DNA of 60,104 nucleotides from the IMG/VR virus record IMGVR_UViG_3300042545_000094, positions 1 through 60,104 of that record; one strand, 5' to 3'. The notes beneath the pieces are model-generated. The model did no database searches. It had not been told where the DNA came from and saw only the letters and a program-made list of their open reading frames with translations. This document shows, piece after piece, positions 23,817 through 34,700 of this stretch (the stretch's first letter is position 1; the number at the start of each line of letters is the position of its first letter). This stretch comes from a virus. A program made the position numbers and the translations under genes.

Positions 23817-25709
23817 ATGCCATTCCAGAAGCTACAATTTAAGCCTGGGGTCAATCGAGACCAAACTAACTACACTAACGAGGGTGGTTGGTACGAGTGC
23901 GACAAAGTTAGGTTTCGTTCTGGTATGCCAGAAAAAATTGGGGGTTGGTTAAAAGCCACATCTCAAACAATGATTGGCTCATGTCGCCAGCTATTTGGAT
24001 GGGTTACGTCTTACACTGATAACTTCTTAGCTTGTGGCACAAATAAAAAGGCCTATATTGAAGTTGGTGCTATTTTTTATGACATTACGCCGCTACGTGC
24101 CGCTACACCAACGCTAACTACTCCTGTTACAGATAACTGTATTACTACAACTAATGGGTCAAGTACCGTAACTATTGTGGCGGTTGGGGCTGCGCCGATT
24201 GAAAATAACTACGTTACTATTTCCGGCGCTACGGCGGTTGGTGGTATTTCCGCCGCATTATTAAACGCAAACCACAAGATTGTTACTGCGATTAATACAA
24301 ATGCTTTTACTATAGTTGTAGGGGCAAATGCTACGTCTGGTGCGACTGGCGGCGGTACTGCGATTGACTTAGAGTTTGAAATTAACGTTGGTAATGCGTC
24401 TTCTACACTAGGCTATGGCTGGGGCACAAGTACATGGAACGACAACTTTGGTTGGGGCTTATCTAGCCCAGTGCCTATTGACTTACCGCAGCAAGATTGG
24501 TGGTTTGACCAGTTTGATAACAACTTAGTTATGAATATTCGTAACGGCCCTATTTATTACTGGGAGCGTGGTACAGACCCTAACCCTGGTGTTTCTTTAA
24601 CTACAAGGGCTGTTTTACTGTCTACTATTTCTGGAGCCGCTGACGTACCTAATAAGGCTATGCAGACATTGGTATCTCAAAACGATAAACATTTGTTAGC
24701 TTTTGGTTGCCAACCCTACGCAGGTCTATCTACTGACTATGACCCACTGTTAATTCGTTGGGCTTCTCAAGACGACCCTGGTATGTGGACACCACAAGTA
24801 ACTAACACGGCGGGCTTTCTTCGTGTAGGCCGAGGTTCTAACATTGTGCGGGCTGTACCAACACGTCAAGAGATTCTAGTGTTTACTGAGTCTACGCTTA
24901 ATTCGTTGCAATTCACTGGCACTTCTGATGTGTTTTCATTGCAAGAAATTGGCGATAATATATCTATTATTGGCCCTCGTGCAGTTACTGTAGTTAACAA
25001 TATGACCTTCTGGATGGGTCACGATAAGTTCTATGTCTACTCAGGTCGAGTAGAAACACTCCCTTGTACCTTACGTAACTTTGTGTTTAATAACATTAAC
25101 TTTGACCAAGCCGACCAAATTGTGTGCGGGACTAATGAAGGTTGGAATGAAGTTTGGTGGATGTACCCAAGTGGCACAAGTCAATATAACAATGCTTACG
25201 TTATTTACAATCATTTAGAACGTATTTGGTACTACGGCAATATTTCTCGCACCGCTTGGATAGATAGCCCGTTGCGTGAGTTCCCACAAGCTGTGTTTAC
25301 TGATGATACGACTGAGTTAAGTTACTTATATAACCACGAATCTGGCACAAACGATGACGGCGCACCGATGACTGCTTATATTCAGTCTTCTGACTTTGAC
25401 CTAATGGAAGGCGACCAGTTTGTATTGACACGTCGTATGATTCCTGACGTTAACTTTGATGGCTCTACGGCTACTAACCCAGAGGCTAACTTCATTATTC
25501 GTCCACGCAACTTCCCAGGCAGTTCGTTCTACAACAACGCAAGTAATACGCAACGGGTTATTCAAACTACGGTTAATCAATTCACAGAGCAAGTATTTAT
25601 CCGTGCCCGTGCTCGTCAGTTAGCATTAAAAATTGAATCTACTGGCTTAGATACACAATGGCAACTAGGTAGTCCGCGTTTAGATATGCGTCCGGACGGT
25701 AAGAGATAA
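23817..25709 (+). CDS. Putative tail nozzle protein
   Basis: 630 residues, Trp-, Asn- and Gly-rich. The N-terminus (QLFGWVTSYTDNFLACGTNKK) and middle (AFGCQPYAGLSTDYDPLLIR, VFTESTLNSLQFTG) show repeated beta-blades as in podoviral nozzle or gp10-like stabilisation proteins. A beta insertion lies at about 100-185. Together with the adaptor it would close the portal channel. It overlaps the next gene by 1 base. Confidence 0.75.
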   Translation: MPFQKLQFKPGVNRDQTNYTNEGGWYECDKVRFRSGMPEKIGGWLKATSQTMIGSCRQLFGWVTSYTDNFLACGTNKKAYIEVGAIFYDITPLRAATPTLTTPVTDNCITTTNGSSTVTIVAVGAAPIENNYVTISGATAVGGISAALLNANHKIVTAINTNAFTIVVGANATSGATGGGTAIDLEFEINVGNASSTLGYGWGTSTWNDNFGWGLSSPVPIDLPQQDWWFDQFDNNLVMNIRNGPIYYWERGTDPNPGVSLTTRAVLLSTISGAADVPNKAMQTLVSQNDKHLLAFGCQPYAGLSTDYDPLLIRWASQDDPGMWTPQVTNTAGFLRVGRGSNIVRAVPTRQEILVFTESTLNSLQFTGTSDVFSLQEIGDNISIIGPRAVTVVNNMTFWMGHDKFYVYSGRVETLPCTLRNFVFNNINFDQADQIVCGTNEGWNEVWWMYPSGTSQYNNAYVIYNHLERIWYYGNISRTAWIDSPLREFPQAVFTDDTTELSYLYNHESGTNDDGAPMTAYIQSSDFDLMEGDQFVLTRRMIPDVNFDGSTATNPEANFIIRPRNFPGSSFYNNASNTQRVIQTTVNQFTEQVFIRARARQLALKIESTGLDTQWQLGSPRLDMRPDGKR

Positions 25710-26392
25710 TGCCGATTATTCAAAAAAGGTTTGTTGCCCCTGCGCTTCCTACGGCGCCAGCTGAATACGACCAGCGTAGAGATGACCAACTTAACTACTC
25801 TCTGCGCTTGTACTTTAACTTACTGGACAGATATTTAGCTTCATTCGCTGGGTCAAGCGGTGGGTCAATAATTAGTCTTCCTTTTATTGCGGCTTCAGAC
25901 AGCACCGACCAGCTTGCAACAGCATCAAATACAGCTACGGCTGTTAAATGGGATACGCTTGAAGGCGGTAACGGGTTTACTCTAAATGCTCCTGGGTCAG
26001 CTACAGCACTTTTTTCTGGTGTATACAAGATTACATACAGTCTTCAGTTTACAAACACTGACAACGTTGCCCATGATGCGGCGGTATGGTTAAAAATAGA
26101 TACGGGTTCTGGGTTTGTAGATGTACCTCGTTCAAGCACAATATTTACTGTGCCAGCCCGTAAAAGCGCTGGAGTCTTTTCGTATGTAACTGCGTACTCC
26201 GAAGTAGTGTTTACACTAAACGCAGGAGATATAATGGAGTTGTACTGGGCAACTAACCAAGCCTATGCCATTTCTCCTGCAACAAACGGTGTTTATATGG
26301 AGCATTTAGCAGCGCAAACCAGCCCGTATGCCAGACCTGCTACTCCGTCTGCAATTGGCTCAATAACATTTGTATCGGCAACAGCAACATGA
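25709..26392 (+). CDS. Jelly-roll-like virion protein
   Basis: 227 residues. A short helical start (DDQLNYSLRLYFNLLDRYL) precedes a beta domain (about 65-200) with strands such as GVYKITYSLQFTN, AVWLKIDTG and AGDIMELYWATN, resembling the C1q/TNF-like jelly roll found in phage fibres. The helical part may attach it to the nozzle. No enzymatic motif. Confidence 0.75.
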   Translation: MPIIQKRFVAPALPTAPAEYDQRRDDQLNYSLRLYFNLLDRYLASFAGSSGGSIISLPFIAASDSTDQLATASNTATAVKWDTLEGGNGFTLNAPGSATALFSGVYKITYSLQFTNTDNVAHDAAVWLKIDTGSGFVDVPRSSTIFTVPARKSAGVFSYVTAYSEVVFTLNAGDIMELYWATNQAYAISPATNGVYMEHLAAQTSPYARPATPSAIGSITFVSATAT

Positions 26393-26430
26393 TAACATTC
26401 AACATAATTAACCCAGCGGGGCAACAATGA
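26389..26430 (+). CDS. Possible 13-codon coupling ORF
   Basis: A 13-codon frame starts at an ATG overlapping the previous stop and ends at a TGA overlapping the next start. It may only serve translational coupling between the two flanking genes. No ribosome site was seen, so this is a weak call. Confidence 0.15.
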   Translation: MITFNIINPAGQQ

Positions 26431-27803
26431 GCCTACATGTAGCAGCAAAACACTTAGCGTCTAAAGGACGTGATGGCGACACCGAATTAGTCCATATGAC
26501 TAAGGGTGAGATTAAAGGTCTTCAAGGACTAGCTTTAGCGGCTGGTGGTTCTCTAAGTATTAACCCTGATACGGGTCTTGTTGAAGCTAATTTTTTAAAA
26601 CGCATGCTGCCTTTAATAGCGGGTGCGGCGCTAAGTCCGTTTCTTACTCCTATGGGGGCGGCTGCAGTTGTAGGTGGCTTTGAAACGGCTAGAACTGGGG
26701 ATATTGGTAAAGGATTGATGGCTGGTTTAGGTGCCTACGGTGGTGCTGGTTTAACAAGTGGATTAAGTACAGCAGGTGCACAAACTGGTGCTGCTGGAAC
26801 GACAACAGCTGGTGTACAAGCTACCCCAATAGCAACAACGGCAACTGAAAACGTAGGTGCGAATGCTTTAAGAGAATCTGCTGGCGCAGGATTATCAACC
26901 CCAATAAGTGCCCCACCAGTAAATATGGGTGCGGAAGCATTAAAAGCGAGTGTAACTCCTCCAGTTACTATGGGTAACGTAGGAGCAGGATTTAGTGCAG
27001 ACCCTAGCGCTATTTACAATGCAATGCCAAAAGGTACTATGTTGGGGTTAGGTGCAACTACTGTTAATGCTTTAACTCCAGAATATGAAATGCCTGGGCC
27101 TACGGAGGAAGAAGATTACGGTCCATACAAGTTAAAACGTTTATCAGCTAATTTCCAAGGTTCTACTCCTGTACAGCCAAATCCATACTATAGACCTACT
27201 GGTTTAGGTTACGCTGAAGGCGGTGATGTAATGCTTGCTGCTGGTGGTTCTTATGATGACGAGCCTATTGGTGATATGCCTGGTATGGCTTCTGGTGGTG
27301 TTGCTGCTTACTCTAACCAAGGACAAGTACGTCATTTACCAGAGTCAGTAGGTATTCCAAGAACAGGTATTTTCCGTGATACAGATTCTGATACTGCTCT
27401 AAAAGACGCATGGGAAGCGACTCAAGTTCGTAACAAAAAACTAGCTAAAGCTACGAACGTCAAACTAGCTGCTATGCCAAAGACTTCTGTTAAGGGTCTT
27501 GGAGATGTTGAACAGATGGCTGGCGGTGGTCTAGGGGGGTACTCAGATGGTGGAAGAATGCTTAAAGGTCCTGGCGATGGTATGTCTGATAGCATCCCTG
27601 CCACTATTGGTCGTAAGCAACCCGCGAGGTTGGCTGATGGTGAGTTCGTTGTCCCTGCTGATGTTGTGTCGCATCTTGGGAATGGTAGTACTGATGCTGG
27701 CGCTAAACGGTTATATGGAATGATGGATAAGATTCGCAAAGCCCGTACTGGCAAAAAGAAACAAGCACCCGCTGTTAAAGCGGATAAATATTTACCGGTT
27801 TAA
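26427..27803 (+). CDS. Internal virion / ejection-type protein
   Basis: 458 residues. The N-terminus (HVAAKHLASKGRDGDTELVH) and hydrophobic Gly/Ala segments at about 58-115 could insert into membranes. The C-terminal part is basic and Gly-rich and contains RLADGEFVVPADVVSHLGNG, a motif often found in phage tail-associated proteins. It precedes three other ejection candidates. Delivery of the genome across the envelope is the likely role. Confidence 0.7.
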   Translation: MSLHVAAKHLASKGRDGDTELVHMTKGEIKGLQGLALAAGGSLSINPDTGLVEANFLKRMLPLIAGAALSPFLTPMGAAAVVGGFETARTGDIGKGLMAGLGAYGGAGLTSGLSTAGAQTGAAGTTTAGVQATPIATTATENVGANALRESAGAGLSTPISAPPVNMGAEALKASVTPPVTMGNVGAGFSADPSAIYNAMPKGTMLGLGATTVNALTPEYEMPGPTEEEDYGPYKLKRLSANFQGSTPVQPNPYYRPTGLGYAEGGDVMLAAGGSYDDEPIGDMPGMASGGVAAYSNQGQVRHLPESVGIPRTGIFRDTDSDTALKDAWEATQVRNKKLAKATNVKLAAMPKTSVKGLGDVEQMAGGGLGGYSDGGRMLKGPGDGMSDSIPATIGRKQPARLADGEFVVPADVVSHLGNGSTDAGAKRLYGMMDKIRKARTGKKKQAPAVKADKYLPV

Positions 27804-27813
27804 GGAGTAGGTT

Positions 27814-28284
27814 ATGGGTATGGGTAGCGGTGAAGGTAGTTTTGGTGGTTTGTTTGGGCGGCTTTTTAGTGAAAATGAATTGTTAGAACAAAAATTAAAA
27901 GCCGAAGAAGCTGCAAGGATTAGAGCTGAAGGCGGAACGCCACTTGGAGAAGACCCAGTTAGAACGCAAACACCCTACGCGCCACCTACACAAACTTCTC
28001 AGTATGCTAATCCTATACCGCAGTATATGCCGGCTAGATTTGATGCCACTCCTTATGGGCAAGCATATCAACAACAGTTTGGGCAAATGATGCCACAACT
28101 AGGGCAATCTTTACCCCCAGTAGAAACTCTACCTCCCGCACAAATTCCACAAGCACAGACGCCAATAAGCGGCTTAGGCGCTTTGGCACAACTTTACGGT
28201 ACGTATAACGCAGCTCCTCAGACTGCAGAAGCACAAGGCGCTCATGCCGCATCTCTAGCTGCGGCGGCTAATACTTCAATTTAA
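27814..28284 (+). CDS. Pro/Gln-rich virion-region protein
   Basis: 156 residues, rich in Pro, Gln, Ala and Tyr (PYAPPTQTSQYANPIPQYMP), without motifs and probably disordered. A good AAGGAG site precedes it and its last base overlaps the hydroxylase start. By neighbourhood a small ejection or assembly protein. Confidence 0.7.
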   Translation: MGMGSGEGSFGGLFGRLFSENELLEQKLKAEEAARIRAEGGTPLGEDPVRTQTPYAPPTQTSQYANPIPQYMPARFDATPYGQAYQQQFGQMMPQLGQSLPPVETLPPAQIPQAQTPISGLGALAQLYGTYNAAPQTAEAQGAHAASLAAAANTSI

Positions 28285-29000
28285 TGGAGTTACAAATAAG
28301 CACCTTATGGATTGAGCGGCTGCTAAAAAAGCCGTTCCATAAGCATTCTTTAGTAGGCGATAAAAAGTTTCATGATGCCTACTATTTTCCTGTAGCTAAA
28401 GAACTAGAAGACAACTTTACAGAGATACAAGCTGAGTTAAAAGGTTTATTGCAAAGATACGACGACTTTGCACCTTTTCAGTCTATCTCACCAGACCAAA
28501 CATATATTTCTAACGACGACCGTTGGAGAATGTTCTTTTTTAAAGCCGCTGGGGTTAACTTTGGGCGTAATAAAGATTTTGCCCCAAAGACAATGGCAAT
28601 ACTAGACAAACACCCTGAGATTATTTCTGCTTATATTTCGGTATTAGGCCCGCATAAGATGCTTAACCCACACGAAGGTCCATGGTCTGGTATCTTGCGT
28701 ATGCACTTAGGTGTTGTGATTCCGGGTAATAAGCAGTGCACTTTAATTAACGGTGGAGAAGCGTATCACTGGGAAGAAGGTAAAACGGTTTTGTTTGATG
28801 ACACCTATGAACATGTAGCTATTAATGACACCTCTGAAATCCGTGCTATTCTGTTCTTAGATGTAATGCGTCCTTTACCGCAACCCTGGAAGTTTATTAA
28901 CTGGGCTATTCTTAAAATGTCTAGACTATTCCCTTATATTTGGATACCCTACTTTAGACATAAGAAGTGGGAAAAGCAGTTTTATAAGGATGCTAAATGA
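28284..29000 (+). CDS. Aspartyl/asparaginyl beta-hydroxylase
   Basis: 238 residues of the Fe(II)/2-oxoglutarate dioxygenase fold of the Asp/Asn beta-hydroxylase family. The family signature is complete: PHEGPW (H130), LRMHL, the WEEGK turn, FDDTYEH (H177) and R187 for 2-oxoglutarate, ending FLDVMRP. It hydroxylates protein side chains. Its place inside the ejection-protein cluster suggests a virion protein as substrate, which is inference. It overlaps the next gene by 4 bases. Confidence 0.93.
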   Translation: MELQISTLWIERLLKKPFHKHSLVGDKKFHDAYYFPVAKELEDNFTEIQAELKGLLQRYDDFAPFQSISPDQTYISNDDRWRMFFFKAAGVNFGRNKDFAPKTMAILDKHPEIISAYISVLGPHKMLNPHEGPWSGILRMHLGVVIPGNKQCTLINGGEAYHWEEGKTVLFDDTYEHVAINDTSEIRAILFLDVMRPLPQPWKFINWAILKMSRLFPYIWIPYFRHKKWEKQFYKDAK

Positions 29001-29431
29001 TTGAAATATCAATGGTACCCCCGCAGTATGTAGCTCAGTGCTGGCCTAAAATAGAGGGTTACATTGAGAAAGCCGCGGAGTATACTTATGGTAGATTTAC
29101 TGCGGGTAATATTTATGATTTAGTTTCCGAGGGCGATTACCAATTATGGATAGCGTTTGAGGGGCAAAACATTTACGGCGCAGTAGTAACGAATATAGTA
29201 ACTTACCCACAAAGAAAACTATTGTGTATGCAGTTTTGCGGTGGGGAAGACTTAGCATCTTGGAAAGACCCGATGCTTGCTTTACTGCGTAGATTTGCTA
29301 AAGATGTTGGCTGCGATGGAATTGAGTCGACAGCACGCCCAGGATGGGCTAAGATATTTCAAAATGATGGGTTTGCAGCCCATTGGGTAACATTTGAGTT
29401 ACCTTTAGATATGGAGAAAGAGCATGGGTAA
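28997..29431 (+). CDS. GNAT-like protein of virion cluster
   Basis: 144 residues with a GNAT acetyltransferase-like pattern: IAFEGQNIYGAVVTNIV strands, FCGGEDLASW, and GWAKIFQNDGF near the end. Similar short proteins are found beside T7-type internal virion genes. A clear acetyl-CoA loop (R/QxxGxG/A) is missing, so enzymatic activity is doubtful. It overlaps both neighbours. Confidence 0.65.
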   Translation: MIEISMVPPQYVAQCWPKIEGYIEKAAEYTYGRFTAGNIYDLVSEGDYQLWIAFEGQNIYGAVVTNIVTYPQRKLLCMQFCGGEDLASWKDPMLALLRRFAKDVGCDGIESTARPGWAKIFQNDGFAAHWVTFELPLDMEKEHG

Positions 29432-31760
29432 AGGCGGCGGCGGTGGCGGCGGTCCACAACAAACAACGGCTTATCAAACTAACATACCGGAATACGCAAA
29501 ACCGTATGTGATGAGTATGCTTGGGGCTACCCAAGAACAGTTGTTTAATACACAAAACGGTGAGATTACTGGGTTTAAGCCATACCAAGCATATTCTTCC
29601 GACCCTACACAATACTTTGCAGGGCCATCTAGTTTACAAACTAGTGCCTACAATGCCGCATCTCAATTACAGTCGCCAAGTCAATATCAAGTAGGTAGCC
29701 AACTTGCGGGTATGTCTGGTTTAGGACAACTAGGTACTGCTGGGCAAGCTGGTATGTTTGGGCAGCAAGGTGCTGGATTAGGTTTAATGGGCGCTATGCA
29801 AGCAGCCCCTGCATTTGGTGCTGGTTCACAATATGCTCGTAGTGTTACTGACCCTTCTCAGGTTGGGGCTTATATGTCTCCGTACCAGCAAGGTGTTACT
29901 GATGTTGCTAAAAATGCAGCTATTCGTGAAGCTCAGTTAGCACAGCAAGCTAGTAATTTAGGTGCAGCTCGTCAAGGTACTTATGGCGGTGCACGTCAAG
30001 CGTTGCAACAATCTGAACGTGAGCGTAATTTATTAGGTAACTTATCTAATATCCAAGCACAAGGTTCTCAATCCGCGTACGACCGAGCTATTCAGGCTCA
30101 ACAGTTTGGGGCTAATTTAGGCTTACAAGGTATTCAAACTGGGCTTCAAGGCGTTCAAGCTGGTATGCAAGGTATTGGTCAAGGCTTACAAGGCGTTGGT
30201 GCACAACAAGCCGGTTATGCTGGCGCAGGTCAAGCAGCTTCTACATTAGGTCAATTAGGTAGTGCGCAGAACCAGGCAGACCTAGCTAACATTGGTTTAC
30301 AGAATCAGCTTGGCGGTCAGCAACAACAGTATCAACAGAACATTATCAATCAAGCTATCCAAGACTACGCTACTGCTCAGCAGTACCCAATGATGCAGTT
30401 GGGCTTTATGTCTAATATGCTTCGTGGTTTGCCAATGCAAGCAACTACAACTCAAACTTATCAAGCTCAACCTAACTTAGCTACTCAAGCTATTTCTGGT
30501 TTGGGTACCGCAGCTGGCGCTTACAAGGCATTTGGCTTTAAAGAAGGTGGCGCAGTTAAAGGTTTGGCTAATGGTGGCTCAACTGGTATGGCGCAACAAA
30601 GTGAGTCTGCTCAAGGCATTAAAGCTCAGTTATTATCTATGCCAATGGAGCAAGTAGCTCAGGTAGCACAAACAAGCCCAAGCGAAACAGTACGTGCTAT
30701 GGCTAATGAAGTGCTAATGGAAAAGCGTATGCAAGCCCAGGCTGAGCAACAAGCTGAGCAATCTATTATGCAAGACCAACAACCTCGTGGTTTAGCAGCG
30801 GCTCCAGCTCCTTCAATGGATGCAATCGGTGCGGCTGGTGGGGGCATTGTGGCTTTTGCTACGGGCGACCAAGTTGAAGAAGAGGAAGATAAGTACGGAC
30901 AGTATGTAAGGGATGTGCAAAGAGCACGTCTAGCAGCTGGTGTAGAAGGCTCTCCTATTGACCCTAAACTTAAAGCTATGTACGAAGAGCGCCTTGCTGG
31001 TTTGCCAGGCCGTCGTGAAAGTGATACTGGTCTAAATATGATTGATTTCTTCAGTCGTATGAATAAGCCCGGTTCTACTTTGTCTGCTGGTATTGCAGCA
31101 GCAGGTGAGGCACTTCCTGGTATTGCAGCTCGTCGTAAAGAGTTAGCTGCTGAAGAATTAGCCGCAACTAAGGGTATGTCTGACCTTACTTTGGCTGAAC
31201 GCGCTGAGAAACTTGGTATTTCTAAAGAAGCCATGGGTGCTTACGAGAAAGAAATGGACCGAGAGAAAGCTCTTGATGTTGCACGTATCGGTGCCGCCCA
31301 ACGTCCTACTGATTTAGATAGAACTACTAGCGCCATTCTCGCTGATTTAATTGATAAAGGTGCTGCTGATAATGCAGCTACTAGAGCAACGGCTAGAAAA
31401 CAAGCAATTGAAGTAACAGGCCTTGCGTTTCCAAAAGCTGCAGGTGCACAAGAAGATAGACTTACTAAAGCTTATAAAGACATCGACGATAAGTATTTCC
31501 TTGAGAAGCTTCAAGCGGGTGATAATAAAGATAAACTTGCTGAGGTTCAAGCTAAGATTGACAAAGAAAGAGCTATTGCAGAACAACGTCTACGTATTGA
31601 ACCTACTCCAGCTCCTAGCACTAGCTCTGGTCGATTCCCTAAACCTGATATTTCAAAGGTACCTAACGTTCCTGAAGGTTCTAGCATTGGTGCACAAACA
31701 AATAAGGGCTGGGAAGTTAAGGACAAGGATGGTAAAGTTATAGGGCACATTCAAAAATAA
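29424..31760 (+). CDS. Large internal virion protein
   Basis: 778 residues. After a poly-Gly start (KGGGGGGG) there is a Gln/Ala/Gly-rich region of about 330 residues with heptad-like repeats (GLQGIQTGLQGVQAGMQGIG). Then come a basic/hydrophobic segment and a charged helical region from about 440 to the end. Such proteins form the inner core or periplasmic channel during ejection. No lysozyme or transglycosylase motif is seen. Confidence 0.7.
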   Translation: MGKGGGGGGGPQQTTAYQTNIPEYAKPYVMSMLGATQEQLFNTQNGEITGFKPYQAYSSDPTQYFAGPSSLQTSAYNAASQLQSPSQYQVGSQLAGMSGLGQLGTAGQAGMFGQQGAGLGLMGAMQAAPAFGAGSQYARSVTDPSQVGAYMSPYQQGVTDVAKNAAIREAQLAQQASNLGAARQGTYGGARQALQQSERERNLLGNLSNIQAQGSQSAYDRAIQAQQFGANLGLQGIQTGLQGVQAGMQGIGQGLQGVGAQQAGYAGAGQAASTLGQLGSAQNQADLANIGLQNQLGGQQQQYQQNIINQAIQDYATAQQYPMMQLGFMSNMLRGLPMQATTTQTYQAQPNLATQAISGLGTAAGAYKAFGFKEGGAVKGLANGGSTGMAQQSESAQGIKAQLLSMPMEQVAQVAQTSPSETVRAMANEVLMEKRMQAQAEQQAEQSIMQDQQPRGLAAAPAPSMDAIGAAGGGIVAFATGDQVEEEEDKYGQYVRDVQRARLAAGVEGSPIDPKLKAMYEERLAGLPGRRESDTGLNMIDFFSRMNKPGSTLSAGIAAAGEALPGIAARRKELAAEELAATKGMSDLTLAERAEKLGISKEAMGAYEKEMDREKALDVARIGAAQRPTDLDRTTSAILADLIDKGAADNAATRATARKQAIEVTGLAFPKAAGAQEDRLTKAYKDIDDKYFLEKLQAGDNKDKLAEVQAKIDKERAIAEQRLRIEPTPAPSTSSGRFPKPDISKVPNVPEGSSIGAQTNKGWEVKDKDGKVIGHIQK

Positions 31761-31769
31761 GGGCTCTAT

Positions 31770-34700
31770 ATGCGATTTGTACCTATAGACGAGGTTGAAA
31801 AGGAAGAACCTAGTGGGTTTAGGTTTGTTCCTTTAGGCCAAGAAACTCCTGCTAAAGAGCAAGAAGTTTCAGGTGTGCAAGACAAAAAACAAAAAGGTAA
31901 AAGTGTCCTTGAGGGCACTACTTTGTCTGAAGGTGAAGCCCCAGTAAAACAAGAAACAGTTAAGCTTCCTGGCTTTGAACACTTGTATCCGTCTGAGGAA
32001 AGTCCGTTTAATCTAAGTGAGCAATCGCGTACCGAAAAGCTAATCATGCAGGGGTTAGACCCTGAGTTTGCTCGTGCCACAGCCCGTAGAAATATTGCTG
32101 AAGGTAAAGCAACTACCGGTAAAGAATATGGGATTGCTAGAGAAACTCCAGAAGAAGTGCAGTTAGCAGAAGACCTTAAATACGTATCAGGCAAAACAGG
32201 TATTGAAGATACCGCCCAAGTACTTAAGCGAGCAGGGGTTAAAGCTACTACAGGTATGGCGCAAGCTGGCGGCGGTATGCAGCGTTTCGTTGGGGAGATG
32301 CTAGACCTAGACACCTCTGACGAGACTAAAACACTAGACCAAATCAATACATTCACCCAAAGTATGGGTGAGGCACCAAATAAACCTGTTCAAATTATTG
32401 AGGGTGCATTTAACTCTATCGGCCAACAAATGCCTGCATTGGTAGCAGGTGTTGCAACTGGTTCACAGCCTTTGGTTTTAGCTTCTATGTTCGCTAATTC
32501 CTTTGGTCAAAACTATGATGACAGCCGCCGTAGAGACCTAGATGCAGTGGATTCTACCGCTCGTGCTGCAGCTTATGCTGCGTTTGAAGTTATTGGTGAG
32601 AAGTTTGGTTTGGGCGACCAGTTAACAGCACTTAAAAAAGCAGCCACTGGGGTAGCTGAAAAAGACCTAGCTGAGTTTTTTGCAAAAGCGCTAGCAAAAG
32701 AAATTCCTGGTGAGCAGCTAACTTATGCTGGTCAGTTCGCCGTAGATAAAGGGTTTGGGTTAAACCCAGAAGCCGGTTTAAAAGAATTTATCCAAGGTGC
32801 TGTTGACACCATGTTAGTAACTGCAACCCAAGGCGGTATTATGTTGGGCGGCGGTATGACTATGAATAAACTTGTCGGTGGTAAGGGTGGTAGACAAGAA
32901 GAGCCTGAGCAAAAGACCGCTGCTGAGTTAACCAAAGAAAAAGGCTTTACCTTTGTACCCTTAGGTCAGACTAAAGAAGAAGTTGTAGCTGCTCCTATTG
33001 AAAAAGCTGAACTCAGAGAACCAACCATGAAGAACATGAGGGAAGATTTTGACTCTCTCATTGGCAATTTACAAGAGAAATACAACTCTAATGTCGACCG
33101 GTTAAAACAAAAGTTTGCAGAAATTACAGGTAAAACTACTGCGGAAGAAGTAGACCCAGTACAAGCACAGTTTAAAGATACTGTTGCACGTTACCAAGAT
33201 ATGGGTATGACTCGTGCGCAAGCCAGACAGTTGGCTAACCAAGATTTTGAGGAGGCCGGATATGGAGATAGACTTGACGCCGGAACAGTTCAGCCTAGCG
33301 TTTCAGTGCCTAGTGAACAACGCGGAGCCGACGCCGGAACTCCAGCACCTATCGGGCGAGGAGTGGGAAGAGATAGCGAAACTGCTGTTCTTCCTTCAGG
33401 CGGAGCAGAAGCTCAGCCAAGTGCACTAACACCAGCACAAGTTAGAGCCCAAGCTAATTCACAGGCTCTAGAGGTATTTAAAGCACCTAGAACAGAAAAC
33501 CCAGATGGTACGCTTACTTATAGCGCCCCAACTCCAGCAGTGCAAAAACAAATAGATGCCTACTCATTGGGCGCTTATGATGCTGCGCAGGGGTTTGATG
33601 GCGCTAGATATGCAGCGGATATGAAAGGTAAAGAAAAGAAAGCCTATGAAGAAGGCTTTACTTATGGACAACAAGTAGTTTCAAGTTTACCTACTGACAA
33701 ATTAGAAGTGTCACAAGATTTAGTAGACCTTCGTAAACAAATGGTTGCAGCTGATGAATTGGCTGCTAGGTCTAAGTATGGTCCTGATAAACGTAACGCT
33801 ACGATGGCATCTAGACGCTACCTTGCTGCTATGGAAAAAGCCACTGGTACAAAAGAAACCACAAGTCCTGAATGGCAAGCGTTAAATGACGCGGTTATAC
33901 AACAATCAGAAGCCATCCCTGCTGTGGAAGAATTAGAAGAGATAGCTGCACCTACTCCAGCATCCGTAGAAGAAACAGTTACACCTATTGCACCTGTTAA
34001 GCAGGGCAAACCTCGTGGTCGTAAGAAGTTAGACCTTACGGAAGAAGAAGCGGCGGCTAAGAAAGCTGCTAGAGCTGAGCAAACTAAAGAATGGAAAGCA
34101 ACTAATAAACAACTATTAGACGCCCAGAATGTGCTTAATCTTGAAGCGCCTGTTAGAGAAGAATTTACTAACGAAGATGCGTACCTTGATGCAAGTATGC
34201 GTTATAGAACAGACCGCCAAGCAGCCCTAGACCTATTAAATGGTATGGCAACTGGACCTCGTCGCAATACTGCATTGGGTAAAACTGCGCAAACAGGCTT
34301 GGCGAACCCAAATATTACGCCACAGGAATTAGCAGCGGTAAAAGAACGTGAAGCACTACGTAAAGGCACAGCTCGTGCAGAACTAATTGAAGCTACTAAT
34401 GGTGTTGAGAATGATAAATATGCAGACTTTAGTAATGGTGGACAAGCTTTATCTTGGATTGCCAAGAATGGTAACGAGTTTGAGTCTACGCTAGCTAAGC
34501 GCATACTGCCTTTTGTTCGCAACATGCGGGTTGTTATTGTTCGTTCAAGCGCTGATTTACCTACTAATTATTTACGCAGCCAGTTTGAAGGTGCTGCGGG
34601 TATGTACTCCAACGGGGTTATTTATCTAGACGCTAATGGTGGCATGAACAACACAGTGTTCTTGCATGAAGCCTTGCATGGTGCAACCATTGACCGTATT

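Noticed and set aside
30659-31234. 191-residue minus-strand frame opposite an ejection protein
   Set aside because: Ser/Ala/Arg shadow of a well-supported coding strand, no ribosome site.
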